From Amorphus coralli DSM 19760 (GTDB lineage: Bacteria; Pseudomonadota; Alphaproteobacteria; Rhizobiales; Amorphaceae), in assembly GCF_000374525.1 (NCBI RefSeq), contig NZ_KB894571.1, positions 496,001-560,000 on the forward strand: a stretch of 64,000 bases of DNA. Reading direction: 5' to 3'. The position numbers and the translations under genes were made by a program. Shown here one piece after another: positions 43,340 through 52,059 of this stretch. The notes under the pieces were generated by a model. The model was not told where the DNA came from. It saw only the letters and a program-made list of their open reading frames with translations, and did not search any database. Each line of letters opens with the position of its first letter. Position 1 is the first letter of the stretch.

Positions 43340-44284
43340 ATGACCGACATTGCCGACATGGAGATCTTCGCCCGCGTCGTCGGAGCGGGCTCGATGTCTG
43401 CCGCCGGGCGCGAGATGGGCCTGTCTCCCGCCGTCATCTCCAAGCGCATCCGCCGGCTGGAAACAAGACTCGGCACGCGGCTCCTGCAGCGCACCACCCG
43501 GCAACTCGCCCTGACAGAGGCTGGCCAGGGCTTCTACGAGCGCGTGCTGGCGATCCTCGCCTCCATCGAGGAAGCGGAGAGCTTCGTCACCCGCCGCTCC
43601 ACCCTGGCGCGCGGCACGCTGAAGGTCAGCGCACCCACCTCCTTCGGACGGATGCACATCGCGCCCTATCTTGGCCGCTTCATCGAGGCTCACGGCGACC
43701 TGCAGATCAACTGCACGCTGAGCGACGAGTTCGTGGACGTGGTGGCGGAAGGCTACGACGTCGCCATCCGGATTGCCGAACTGACCGATTCGAGCCTGGT
43801 CGCCCGGCGGCTCGCCCCGGTCTACCGGGTGCTGTGCGCCGCGCCCGCCTATCTGAAACGTCACGGAGAGCCGCAATCGGTCGAGCAGCTTGCCGATCAC
43901 GTTTGCCTGGCGGCCCAGCAGCAGATTCCCTGGCGGCTGGAAGGCCCGGAGGGCTCCGTGACCGTGCGCCCGGCCGCGCCGCTTGCCACCAACTCCAACG
44001 AGGTGGTCCGCGAGGCGGTGATGTCCGGGATGGGGATCGCCCTGCGCTCCACCTGGGATGTCGGTCCCGACCTCGCCTCCGGCCGGCTCAGGGTGGTGAT
44101 GCCGGCCTATCAGGCCTCCGACCGGGTCGGCGTCTACGCCATCTACCCGACGCGCCGGTTTCTGCCTGCCAAGGTCCGCCTGTTCATCGATTTCCTGGCC
44201 GACCTCTACGCGCCGACTCCCTACTGGGACGAGGGGCTGGACCGGGTCCTGCCCGCCATCGGCTCCGATCGGCCGCGGCGCTGA
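43340..44284 (+). CDS. LysR-family regulator divergent from glcD
   Basis: A 314-residue LysR-type regulator starting at ATG 43340 (MTDIADMEIFARVVGAGSMS). The helix-turn-helix covers about 15-60 (AAGREMGLSPAVISKRIRRLETRLGTRLLQRTTR). The effector-binding domain runs from about 90 (GTLKVSAPTSFGRMHIAP) to 290. LysR regulators commonly control the neighbouring divergent operon, so glycolate or a related hydroxyacid is a reasonable effector guess. GlcC, the E. coli regulator, is of the GntR family, so this would be a different solution. The 12 upstream in-frame codons are not used. Confidence 0.9.
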   Translation: MTDIADMEIFARVVGAGSMSAAGREMGLSPAVISKRIRRLETRLGTRLLQRTTRQLALTEAGQGFYERVLAILASIEEAESFVTRRSTLARGTLKVSAPTSFGRMHIAPYLGRFIEAHGDLQINCTLSDEFVDVVAEGYDVAIRIAELTDSSLVARRLAPVYRVLCAAPAYLKRHGEPQSVEQLADHVCLAAQQQIPWRLEGPEGSVTVRPAAPLATNSNEVVREAVMSGMGIALRSTWDVGPDLASGRLRVVMPAYQASDRVGVYAIYPTRRFLPAKVRLFIDFLADLYAPTPYWDEGLDRVLPAIGSDRPRR

Positions 44285-44422
44285 GGCAAAAGCACGGTAC
44301 GCGACCGCCGGCTTGAAGGCCCTTGTGGCATGCGACCTCAATGCGGGCCGGATCGCGTTGCCCCGCGCCCGATCCGCGGTTACAAAGCGGCGAACAGCGA
44401 CGTACGCGCCCGAGGACAGACC

Positions 44423-44590
44423 ATGGCCAATCATTCCGCCGCCACGCCGAATCTCGACGACGAGGGTCACATGCCCGCGATGGATTATGCCGAGCACGAG
44501 CGTACCTATGCCGGCTTCATCAAGGTGACCAAGTGGGGCATCGCCACGGTGGTCATCATCGTCGCGCTCATGGCCATCTTCCTCACCTGA
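44423..44590 (+). CDS. aa3-type cytochrome c oxidase subunit IV peptide
   Basis: A 55-residue single-pass membrane protein. It has a soluble N-terminus with MDYAEHERTYAGFIKVTKW, then one helix GIATVVIIVALMAIFL, matching the bacterial aa3-type oxidase subunit IV (PF07835) found mainly in alphaproteobacteria. It packs against the catalytic subunits of the respiratory oxidase, and its precise role is not established. The ATG at 44423 gives the family's normal length. It is encoded here alone, away from any coxBAC genes, which is common in this group. Confidence 0.88.
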   Translation: MANHSAATPNLDDEGHMPAMDYAEHERTYAGFIKVTKWGIATVVIIVALMAIFLT

Positions 44591-44641
44591 CGCCGCCTGC
44601 CCGGTCCTCCGCCATCGGCCGACGACCGGTCACGCCCGCGC

Positions 44642-45229
44642 TCAGGCCGCCCGCTCGCCAAGCCGGCGCATCCGGGCGATCCATGACTGCCGCTTGGCTT
44701 CCCCGGCAGCTTCGACGCCGCCGAACAGCGTCTCGCGAATAGGCGAGACGCCGGCGATGGCCAGCACACCGCGCTCGAACGACTTGGTTCCGTGCCCCCG
44801 GAACCAGAGCCGAAAGGCCAGCGCGGGCATGCCCATCGTTGCGACGATCCGGGCCGATTTCCCCTTGAGCCGTCCTTTCGGCACCAGCGATCCGTCCGCG
44901 TCCTCGAACGCGTCGCGCCGGTGCAGCACCTGCTCGAAGAAGCCCTTGGTCAACGCCGGCAGGGTGCCGAGCCAGAGCGGGAAGACCACGACGATGTGGT
45001 CGGCGGCCAGCAGCGCATCCCGGGCCGGCACCAGCGTCTCCGGCACCGGCTCCTCGTCGAAGGCGGACGGGCGCCGCAGGATCGGGAAATCCAGCCCGGC
45101 GACGTCGACCAACGTCACCGCATGTCCCGCGGCACGCGCGCCCTCCGCATAGGCTGTCGCGAGCGCCCGGCAGAGATGCTCGGGATCGGGATCCGGGTGC
45201 CCCTGGATCAGAACGATCGACGTCGGCAT
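44642..45229 (-). CDS. Flavodoxin-fold NAD(P)H oxidoreductase (quinone reductase type)
   Basis: A 195-residue protein of the flavodoxin-2/KefF-MdaB group (PF02525). The N-terminal strand-loop is SIVLIQGHPDPDPEHLCRAL (phosphate-binding loop). IVVVFPLWLGTLPALTKGFFEQVLHR is the flavin-ring and dimer-interface segment. The ATG at 45229 follows GGAGG. It probably reduces quinones or electrophiles with NAD(P)H in the cytoplasm. It converges on the cytochrome oxidase IV gene and has no clear operon partners. Confidence 0.85.
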   Translation of the reverse strand: MPTSIVLIQGHPDPDPEHLCRALATAYAEGARAAGHAVTLVDVAGLDFPILRRPSAFDEEPVPETLVPARDALLAADHIVVVFPLWLGTLPALTKGFFEQVLHRRDAFEDADGSLVPKGRLKGKSARIVATMGMPALAFRLWFRGHGTKSFERGVLAIAGVSPIRETLFGGVEAAGEAKRQSWIARMRRLGERAA

Positions 45230-45511
45230 GTCCGCATCCTCCCTCGCCGCATGACGGACGCAAGCCTTCCACGTCCCGCCCGCACCGGCATTGAGCGCGA
45301 TCATGCGCCCGGTCGTGTCGCCGCACGACACCTGACCTGTCGCATCTGCGAAATCGGCCCCGAACCTCCGGGCGCATAGTCGGGGATGGACAGTTCCGGT
45401 TCGGACCCGGCCGCACGCGCCCGCCGACGCCGCTGCCCATCCTCACCCGCCAGTCAGGGCGGGTCCGGCTGAACGCCCGCCAGGATGCGGGCCCGAAGGG
45501 GAGTGGTCGCC

Positions 45512-48022
45512 ATGAGAACCCATGCGCGCGCGGTGGTCATCGGAGGCGGCGTGGTCGGCGTCTCCACCCTCTATCACCTGGCGAAGAAGGGCTGGGACGA
45601 TGTCTGCCTGATCGAGCGCAAGGAGCTGACCTCCGGCTCGACCTGGCACGCGGCGGGCCTGCTGCCGCTCTTCAACGTCTCCTACTCCGTGGGCCAGCTG
45701 CACAAATATTCCGTGGCGACGTACGAGAGCCTGCAGGAGGAAACCGGCCAGGATGTCGGCCTGCGCAAGGTCTCCAACATCCGGCTCGCCCGCACCCGCG
45801 ACCGGTGGGACGAGTTCCTGTACTACTCCGGCATCGCCGAGACGATCGGCGTCAATGTGAAGATCCTGACGCCCGAACAGGTGCAGGAGATCTGGCCGCT
45901 CTGCGAAACCGAGGGGCTCCTCGGCGCGATCCAGCACGTCGACGACGGCTACGTGCAGCCCGCCGACCTCACCCAGGCCTACGCCAAGGGGGCCCGCGCC
46001 CGCGGCGCCGAGATTTACCGCTACACAACGGTCCTGGGCATCGAGCAGCTCGCCTCCGGCGAGTGGCTGGTGAAGACCGACAAGGGCGACATCACGGCCG
46101 AGCACGTGATCTCGGCGACCGGCAACTTCGCCCGCAAGACCGGCGAAATGGTCGGCCTCGACATCCCCGTCATCCCCGTCGAGCACCAGTACATCGTCAC
46201 CGAGGCGCATCCGGCCATCAAGGAGCGCAAGGCCCAGGGCCTGCCGGAGATGGGTGTCCTGCGCGAGGCGGATTCGTCCTGGTACATGCGCGAGGAGGCC
46301 GGCGGCCTGCTGCTCGGCCCCTACGAGGTCGGCGCGCCGGTCTGCTATGTCGACGCCCCTTCCGACCAGTCGGAATACGAGCTCTTCCAGGAGGATCTCG
46401 ACCGGCTGATGCCCTACATCGAAACGGCCATCGCGCGCGTCCCGGCCTTCGGCGAAGTGGGCATCAAGAAGGTCTACAACGGCGCCATCGCCTACACTCC
46501 GGACGGTTCGCCCATCGTCGGCCCGGCCTGGGACCTGAAGAATTTCTGGCTCAACGAGGGCCACTCCTTCGGCGTGACGGCGGCCGGCGGCGCCGGCTGG
46601 CAGTTGGCCGAATGGATCGTCGAGGGCGAGCCCACCATCGACATGATGGGCGTCGATCCGCGCCGCTTCGGCCCTTACGCCACCCGCGGCTATCTGCGGG
46701 AGAAGAACGAGGAGGCCTACGCCAACGTCTTCACTGTCCATTATCCGGACGAGGAGCGCCTGGCCGGCCGCCCCCTCAAGCGCGCCCCCTGCTACGACCG
46801 GATGAAGGCGCTCGGCGCCGTGTTCGGCTCGGTCTACGGCTGGGAGCGGCCCAACTGGTTCGCGCCGGAGGGCTTCGGCGTTGAGGAAAGGGCCCTCGAC
46901 AAGCCCGACGTTCTGCTCAACCACAACCACCCGCCCGCCGCCGCCGACGGCAAGGTGAAGGAGCTCTGGTCGTTCCGCCGGTCCAACTATTTCGAGCAGG
47001 TTGGCCGCGAGGCGCGCCACGTCCACGAGGCCGCCGGCCTCCTCGACATGTCCGCCTTCTCCAAGTTCGAGGTCTGGGGCCCGGGTGCCGAGGCCTGGCT
47101 CGACAGCCTGGTCGCCAACCGCATTCCGAAGAAAATCGGCCGCATCGGCCTCGCCCACCTGCTCACCAAGGCCGGCGGCGTGCGTTCGGAGTTCACCATC
47201 TACCGCGAGGGCCCGCAGCGCTTCTATCTGGTTTCGGCCGGCGCCTACGAGCGGCACGACTTCGACACCCTGCAGAAGCTGCTGCCGCCCGACGGCTCGG
47301 TGATGCTGCAGAAGGTCACGACCCAGTACGGCGTTCTGGTGCTGGCCGGCCCGCAGTCGCGCGCCATCCTGCAGTCGCTCACCGACGCGGACCTGTCGAC
47401 GCCGGCCTTCCCGTGGCTCACCGGCAAGACGATCAATGTCGGCCACGCCACCGCCAGGGCTCTGCGCGTCAACTTCGTCGGCGAGCTCGGCTGGGAGCTG
47501 CATCACCCGATCGAGATGCAGACCACCATCTTCGACCTCTTGATGGAGGCGGGTCGCGCCCACGACCTGAAGCCGTTCGGCATCCGCGCCATGGACGCTC
47601 TCAGGATCGAGAAGTCCTACCGGCTGATCCCGCGCGAGCTCTCCATCGAGTACGCGGCGCTGGAGTCCGGGCTCGACCGGTTCGTCCACCTCAACAAGGC
47701 GAGCTTCATCGGCCGCGAGGCGCTGGTTGAGAAGCAGCAGGTGGGCTTCGACTGGGCGTTCGCCACTCTCGACGTTCACGATGTCTCGGATGCCGACGCG
47801 CGCGGCAATGAGCCGATCTATGTCGGCGACCAGCTGATCGGGCGTGCCACCTCCGGCGGCTTCGGCTGGCGCACCGACAAGAGCCTCGCCCTGGGCATGG
47901 TCCGGCCCGACTACGCGGAATTCGGCACCGAGCTGGAGATCTCCATCCTCGGCAAGCGCCACATGGCCACGGTGGTGCCGGAATCGCCGTTCGATGCCGA
48001 CAACGAGCGTCTCCGGGCCTGA
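45512..48022 (+). CDS. FAD-dependent dimethylglycine/sarcosine dehydrogenase-like protein with GcvT domain
   Basis: An 836-residue two-part enzyme. The N-terminal DAO-type FAD domain (1-about 400) begins AVVIGGGVVGVSTLYHLAKKG; His46 in SGSTWHAAGL is the position where related dehydrogenases bind FAD covalently. The C-terminal part (about 430-830) is a GcvT-like tetrahydrofolate domain with RSNYFEQVGREARHVHE..AGLLDMSAFSKFEV, VNFVGELGWELHHP and PFGIRAMDALRIEKSYR. Enzymes of this plan oxidatively demethylate dimethylglycine or sarcosine and pass the methyl carbon to tetrahydrofolate. A GGGGAG site precedes ATG 45512. It is monocistronic, ending in a strong terminator. Exact substrate choice is uncertain, and other N-methyl amines are possible. 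Confidence 0.9.
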   Translation: MRTHARAVVIGGGVVGVSTLYHLAKKGWDDVCLIERKELTSGSTWHAAGLLPLFNVSYSVGQLHKYSVATYESLQEETGQDVGLRKVSNIRLARTRDRWDEFLYYSGIAETIGVNVKILTPEQVQEIWPLCETEGLLGAIQHVDDGYVQPADLTQAYAKGARARGAEIYRYTTVLGIEQLASGEWLVKTDKGDITAEHVISATGNFARKTGEMVGLDIPVIPVEHQYIVTEAHPAIKERKAQGLPEMGVLREADSSWYMREEAGGLLLGPYEVGAPVCYVDAPSDQSEYELFQEDLDRLMPYIETAIARVPAFGEVGIKKVYNGAIAYTPDGSPIVGPAWDLKNFWLNEGHSFGVTAAGGAGWQLAEWIVEGEPTIDMMGVDPRRFGPYATRGYLREKNEEAYANVFTVHYPDEERLAGRPLKRAPCYDRMKALGAVFGSVYGWERPNWFAPEGFGVEERALDKPDVLLNHNHPPAAADGKVKELWSFRRSNYFEQVGREARHVHEAAGLLDMSAFSKFEVWGPGAEAWLDSLVANRIPKKIGRIGLAHLLTKAGGVRSEFTIYREGPQRFYLVSAGAYERHDFDTLQKLLPPDGSVMLQKVTTQYGVLVLAGPQSRAILQSLTDADLSTPAFPWLTGKTINVGHATARALRVNFVGELGWELHHPIEMQTTIFDLLMEAGRAHDLKPFGIRAMDALRIEKSYRLIPRELSIEYAALESGLDRFVHLNKASFIGREALVEKQQVGFDWAFATLDVHDVSDADARGNEPIYVGDQLIGRATSGGFGWRTDKSLALGMVRPDYAEFGTELEISILGKRHMATVVPESPFDADNERLRA

Positions 48023-48047
48023 CCGCCCGGTTCCTCCTGAATGCGCG

Positions 48048-48077
48048 AAGGCGTCGCCCCCGGGCGGCGCCTTTTTT
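48048..48077 (+). terminator. Rho-independent terminator
   Basis: Stem AAGGCGTCGCCC (48048-48059) pairs with GGGCGGCGCCTT (48062-48073) with one G-U pair, followed by a run of T (48072-48077). It lies 26 bp after the dehydrogenase stop. Confidence 0.92.
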
Positions 48078-48230
48078 CGTTCCAGCCTCCGCCCATTCGA
48101 GAAGCGCACAATGCGCACACTTTGACCTCGCCAGCCCCCCTGCCCCGCCCTACCCTTATGGGGAGGGAGGAAGCGTGGCCCCGCGTCGGGCCGATGATCC
48201 GAAGGGGGTCGGTTCGCAAGGAGGGTGCCC

Positions 48231-49034
48231 ATGCAATGGATCCTTCGGGCCGCGGCAGCTCTGATCGCCGCCCTGCCCGCCCACGCGGCCGCCGCGCCGG
48301 TGGACGACGTGGTCGACATCGAGCTGGTGCTGGCCGTGGACGTGTCCTGGTCGATGGACCACGACGAGCAGATCCTCCAGCGCCAGGGCTACGTTGCCGC
48401 CTTCCTCCACCCAGACGTCATTTCCGCCATCGAGGGCGGCGACTGGGGGCGCATAGCGGTCACCTACGTGGAGTGGGCCGGCTCCGGCCTGCAGCAGGTC
48501 CAGGTCCCGTGGACGCTGGTGGACGGGCGCGAGAGCGCCGAGGCGTTCGCCGCCCGGCTCGCCGCCGCCCCGCTTGCCCGGTTGCGGCGCACCTCCATCT
48601 CCAGCGCCCTCGCCTTCTCCGGCACGCTGTTCGAGCGCAACGGCTACGAGGGGTTCCGCCGGGTCATCGACATGTCCGGCGATGGTCCCAACAACATGGG
48701 CGCCCCGGTCACCCACGAGCGCGACAAGCTGATCGAGGCGGGCGTAACGGTGAACGGCCTGCCGATCATGATCCGCCGCTCCTCCTATGATCCGTTTTTC
48801 CAGATCAGCAATCTCGACGTCTATTACGAGGATTGCGTCATCGGCGGCTTCGGTGCCTTCGTGGTGGTGGTCACCGACCCGGGCGAGTTCGCCGAGGCGA
48901 TCCGGCGCAAGCTGATCCTGGAGATCGCTGGCGCCCAGCCGAGCGTCGTGCCGACCCAGCTGCTTTCGCGCGAGCCGCGCATCGACTGCCTGATCGGCGA
49001 GAAGCTCTGGCAGCGCTGGCGCGGCGGGCCCTGA
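48231..49034 (+). CDS. DUF1194 VWA-like exported protein
   Basis: A 267-residue protein with a signal peptide (QWILRAAAALIAALPAHAAA). The mature part starts with a von Willebrand A-type fold: IELVLAVDVSWSMDHDEQ contains the DxSxS metal-ion-dependent adhesion motif, and IDMSGDGPNNMG is the second conserved loop. These features match DUF1194, common in alphaproteobacteria, of unknown function and periplasmic location. AAGGAGG precedes ATG 48231. Its C-terminal segment (REPRIDCLIGEKLWQRW) is typical of the family. Its stop is followed directly by a repeat element and a convergent exporter gene. Confidence 0.85.
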   Translation: MQWILRAAAALIAALPAHAAAAPVDDVVDIELVLAVDVSWSMDHDEQILQRQGYVAAFLHPDVISAIEGGDWGRIAVTYVEWAGSGLQQVQVPWTLVDGRESAEAFAARLAAAPLARLRRTSISSALAFSGTLFERNGYEGFRRVIDMSGDGPNNMGAPVTHERDKLIEAGVTVNGLPIMIRRSSYDPFFQISNLDVYYEDCVIGGFGAFVVVVTDPGEFAEAIRRKLILEIAGAQPSVVPTQLLSREPRIDCLIGEKLWQRWRGGP

Positions 49035-49124
49035 GCGAAACCAGGAAAAGCGGACACCCGCTTTCCGTCCGGCTCCGCGAAAGAGAAAGCAATCGCAGGA
49101 AAAGTGCTTTTGCGGTTTTCGCTC
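49033..49124. repeat. Compound palindromic element between convergent genes
   Basis: The 92-bp stretch is closed by GAGCGAAACC (49033-49042) and GGTTTTCGCTC (49114-49124). Inside it are AGGAAAAGCGGACACCCG...CTTTCC and GCAGGAAAAGTGCTTTTGC, both hairpin-forming. The first inner unit shares the AGGAAAAG-GGA-ACC core with the element at 58943-58991. The outer arms overlap the stop codons of both flanking genes. Confidence 0.55.
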
Positions 49125-50049
49125 ACCGAAGTCGCGAGAGGCAGCTCATGATGATCCCGCCGGCTGCGATCATGGCAATGCCCAGGGCTTCACGCGGGGT
49201 GGGCATCTCGGCGAACAGCAGCGCACCCCAGAGCGCAGCGAAGGGAAGATAGGCGGTGTCGAAGACCCCGACGACCGGCGTCGGCGCCCGCCGGTAGGCA
49301 AAGGCGACCGCCGTCGCGATGATCGCCAGTAAGCCACCGAGAACGATGGCCAGCCCCCAGTCCGTGGCGTCGAGCGCCGGCCAGACGGCCACCACGAACC
49401 CCTCCCCGGCGGCCGGACCGGCAATCGCCAGCCCGACGATGCCCAGAGCCGCCACGGCGCACAGACAGAGATTGAGCGTGAAGGCCATCGCGCCCGCCGT
49501 CTCTTCCCGGCAGCGGCTCCAGGTGATGATTCCGGACAGCGCGTAGAAACCGGCGGCGGCCAGTGGCAGCAGCAGAACCGGCGTCAGGGTTTCGGGCGAC
49601 GGCGCCACCGCCACGACGACGCCCGCCAGCGACAGGCCGATCGCCGTCCAGCCGGCTCCACCGATGGACGCACCCAGAAGAAAGCGCGCCATCAGCGCCA
49701 TCCAGACCGGTGAGGTGTAGTAGCAGGCCGCTGCCAGCGCGAAGGACATGGAGGGAAGCGCCGCGTAATAGCTGAGCCACATGGCTGCAAGGCACAGGCT
49801 GCGCGCCCACACCCATCCGGTCTTCACAGGCGCGAGAGCGGACCGCCCATGTGCGGCGAGCAGCCAGGTCGCCAGGAAAAACCCAGCCACCGCCGAGCGC
49901 ACCAGAATCAGTTGCGCCAGTCCGAACCGATCGCCACTCAGCTTGACCAGGCTGTCGCCCAACGAAAGCAGGAAGACCGCCACAAGGATCGCGGCGATGC
50001 CTTGCTCGCGCGCTCCAACCGCTGGCCTGTTTCCAAACACCCATTCCAT
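49123..50049 (-). CDS. EamA/DMT-family membrane transporter
   Basis: A 308-residue (ATG 50049) ten-helix inner-membrane protein of the drug/metabolite transporter superfamily, with two EamA repeats: FLLSLGDSLVKLSG..LILVRS in the first half and AVFAY-RRAPTPVVGVFDTAYLPFAALWGALLF in the second. Such proteins usually export amino acids or metabolites. A GTG two codons upstream is an alternative start. It is divergent from the LysR-type gene at 50119 with only about 70 bp between starts, so that regulator probably controls it. The 3' end overlaps a palindromic element. Confidence 0.88.
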   Translation of the reverse strand: MEWVFGNRPAVGAREQGIAAILVAVFLLSLGDSLVKLSGDRFGLAQLILVRSAVAGFFLATWLLAAHGRSALAPVKTGWVWARSLCLAAMWLSYYAALPSMSFALAAACYYTSPVWMALMARFLLGASIGGAGWTAIGLSLAGVVVAVAPSPETLTPVLLLPLAAAGFYALSGIITWSRCREETAGAMAFTLNLCLCAVAALGIVGLAIAGPAAGEGFVVAVWPALDATDWGLAIVLGGLLAIIATAVAFAYRRAPTPVVGVFDTAYLPFAALWGALLFAEMPTPREALGIAMIAAGGIIMSCLSRLR

Positions 50050-50118
50050 GGACACTGGAAAGCATCGGAAAGGGCGCGCATAAAATGACTACCGAACCCA
50101 AATCCATGAGAAAATGGA

Positions 50119-51030
50119 ATGGATAGCCGATCCCTTCCGCCTCTCTCCCGCCTGCCGGCCTTCGAGGCAGCCGCACGCCACGAGAGCTTTACCGCGGCCG
50201 CCGACGAGCTGGGACTCACCCAGACTGCCATCACCAAGCAGATCGCCGCGTTGGAAGCGGACCTCGGCGTCGCTCTGTTCGAGCGGCGCAACCGGTCGGT
50301 GTTCCTGACCGATGCGGGCCGCGCCTTCGGGCGCGTCGTGGGCACGGCGCTCGCGGACATCTCTGCGGAGACCGCGCGACTGCGCGGTGAACCGGCGGCC
50401 GGCGGCCTGATCCTGCACTGCCAGCTCTGCGAGGCCTTCTACTGGCTGATGCCGCGCCTCTCGCGCTTTCACGAGCAGCATCCGGGTATCGAGGTCCGGG
50501 TGGTCAGCGCCCTCGCTCCGCTGACCGCTGCCGCCGATCCCTTCGACGTGGCGCTGCAGACCACCGGTCGCCCCTCCGGCTCGGCGCGTCTGGCGTTCAC
50601 CGCCCCGGACGAGATCTTTCCCGTGGCCGCGCCCGGCATGGTTCCGGCCGAGGCCCTGCCCCTGCCGGTAGAGGCGTTGGTGCGCTACCCGCTCCTGTCG
50701 CACCAGGTCCTGCCGCAGGACTGGATGGACTGGCCCGATTGGTTCGCCGCGGTCGGGTGCGGCGGCCCAGGCAGAGGTCGCGTCAAGGGGTTCGACAGCT
50801 TCCCGCTGGTCCTTCAGGCAGCCATCGCCGGACACGGCATCGCGCTTGGCTGGCGCAAGACCGTGGATGGGCTGATTGCCGACGGCAAGCTGGAGCGGGT
50901 CTGCGCCGAGGCCGTCTTCCGGCCGACCGAGATTTCGGTCTTCCGCGGCAGCCGCAGGGGACACCACGCGGAAACCGATGCCCTGCTCGCCTGGCTGCAA
51001 ACCGAACTGACGACGCTCCACCCCGAATGA
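50119..51030 (+). CDS. LysR-family regulator (GcvA-like) divergent from an exporter
   Basis: A 303-residue LysR-type regulator of the GcvA-like group. The N-terminal LSRLPAFEAAARHESFTAAADELGLTQTAITKQIAALEADLGVALFERR is a classic helix-turn-helix for this group (given here in part, residues about 9-56). The effector domain from about 93 (GGLILHCQLCEAFYWLMPRL) has the late ALGWRKTVDGLIADGKL segment. It lies back-to-back with the EamA exporter, suggesting ligand-induced export, as for amino-acid exporters under LysR control. Confidence 0.9.
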   Translation: MDSRSLPPLSRLPAFEAAARHESFTAAADELGLTQTAITKQIAALEADLGVALFERRNRSVFLTDAGRAFGRVVGTALADISAETARLRGEPAAGGLILHCQLCEAFYWLMPRLSRFHEQHPGIEVRVVSALAPLTAAADPFDVALQTTGRPSGSARLAFTAPDEIFPVAAPGMVPAEALPLPVEALVRYPLLSHQVLPQDWMDWPDWFAAVGCGGPGRGRVKGFDSFPLVLQAAIAGHGIALGWRKTVDGLIADGKLERVCAEAVFRPTEISVFRGSRRGHHAETDALLAWLQTELTTLHPE

Positions 51031-51067
51031 TGGATCCGGGCCACCGGCCAGGCTCATCGCCAGCCTG

Positions 51068-51544
51068 CTAGGGCACCCCGCCGTTCGCCTGCAGATGGTC
51101 GGCGAAGGCCTGGATCAGGCCCGGCAATTCCTCCATGGAGGGAAAGCCCTCATAGCTGTGGCTGGCCGGCGTCTGAGCCCACGGCAGCCGCTCGGACGTC
51201 ATCGTCTCCATGAACGGCGTGCACCAGGCGGGATCGTCGAACAGGGCGGGCCGCACGTTGACGAACGCCTCCACGCCGTCGATGCGCGTGAACATCCAGG
51301 ACTTGCAGTGCGAACAGCAGAAATGGGCGAGCCCGTTGCCCTGAACGCCGGCGGGAACCGGGTCTCCCTCCAGCACCTTGAAGGCGTCCGCGGGCACCAT
51401 CGCGGTCAGCGAGAAGGCGCTGGCGCTCATCTTCTGGCAGCCGCGACAGTGGCACGCCGCCGTCATCAGCGGCGGCGCGCTCATCTCAAAGCGCGTGCGG
51501 CCGCACCGGCACGTGCCGACGACGGCCTCAAAGGCGTCTCTCAT
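51068..51544 (-). CDS. GFA-family zinc protein
   Basis: A 158-residue GFA/CENP-V-fold protein starting at ATG 51544. Zinc-binding cysteines are visible in GTCRCGRTRFEMS (10-22), ACHCRGCQKMSASAF (30-44) and FCCSHCKSWMF (75-85). Residues such as RPALFDDPAWCTPFMET are a typical C-terminal continuation. The open frame upstream is a shadow of the next gene. It is the second GFA protein in the window but not closely similar to the 28644-29081 one. It lies 14 bp after the secreted 135-residue protein gene on the same strand. Glutathione or formaldehyde handling is possible but unproven. Confidence 0.82.
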   Translation of the reverse strand: MRDAFEAVVGTCRCGRTRFEMSAPPLMTAACHCRGCQKMSASAFSLTAMVPADAFKVLEGDPVPAGVQGNGLAHFCCSHCKSWMFTRIDGVEAFVNVRPALFDDPAWCTPFMETMTSERLPWAQTPASHSYEGFPSMEELPGLIQAFADHLQANGGVP

Positions 51545-51558
51545 CCCAGCGTCCAGCC

Positions 51559-51966
51559 TCAGTTCCAGACCGGTTCGCAGATGACCCTGTCGCCGCCGCT
51601 CCTGTAGCAGTTCTGCTTCGGCTTCTGCGCCGCCTGGGCGACCGGGGCGCTGTCGCAGGAGACCCGGCGCAGCGTGTAGTGCGCGGCCTCGACCACCTCG
51701 CGCGTCTCGATGTAGACCGCCGGCTCGGACACCAGCGTCCACTGCTCTTGCGCGCCGACCTTCGTAACCACCCACGTCTTCTTCGCCGGCCGGACGAGTT
51801 GTCCCTCCGTGTTGACCCGCACCTTGGCCGGCACGAACGTCTTCACGTAGCACTTGCGCTCCGCGGGATTGCTGTCGTCCACGTAGAACTGCCGCGCCTC
51901 GGCTGCCGTGGAAGCCAGCCCCGCCGCCAGGATCGCGGCCCCCGCCGCACGCCAAACGCCCGTCAT
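51559..51966 (-). CDS. Secreted hypothetical protein with conserved cysteines
   Basis: A 135-residue protein starting at ATG 51966 after GGAGGG. A signal peptide covers about residues 1-23 (WRAAGAAILAAGLASTAAEA, cleavage before RQFYVDD). The mature domain is about 110 residues, rich in beta-forming stretches (KTWVVTKVGAQEQWTLVSE) with cysteines in ERKCYVKTF, RRVSCDSAP, QNCYRSGG and VICEPVWN, which may form disulfides in the periplasm. I do not recognise the family. It is cotranscribed with a GFA protein, 14 bp apart. Confidence 0.75.
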   Translation of the reverse strand: MTGVWRAAGAAILAAGLASTAAEARQFYVDDSNPAERKCYVKTFVPAKVRVNTEGQLVRPAKKTWVVTKVGAQEQWTLVSEPAVYIETREVVEAAHYTLRRVSCDSAPVAQAAQKPKQNCYRSGGDRVICEPVWN

Positions 51967-52059
51967 CACTCGCCCTCCGCCCCTGTCCGCCCCGCGGACA
52001 AACATGGTTAAGGACATCTTAACGGGATCGCTGAGGCAAAGGCGAGTCGTCCCGGCCGC

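Noticed and set aside
45443-48319. 958-codon minus-strand open frame
   Set aside because: Antisense to the FAD/GcvT dehydrogenase; composition is Gly/Ala/Asp/Glu repeats typical of a shadow.
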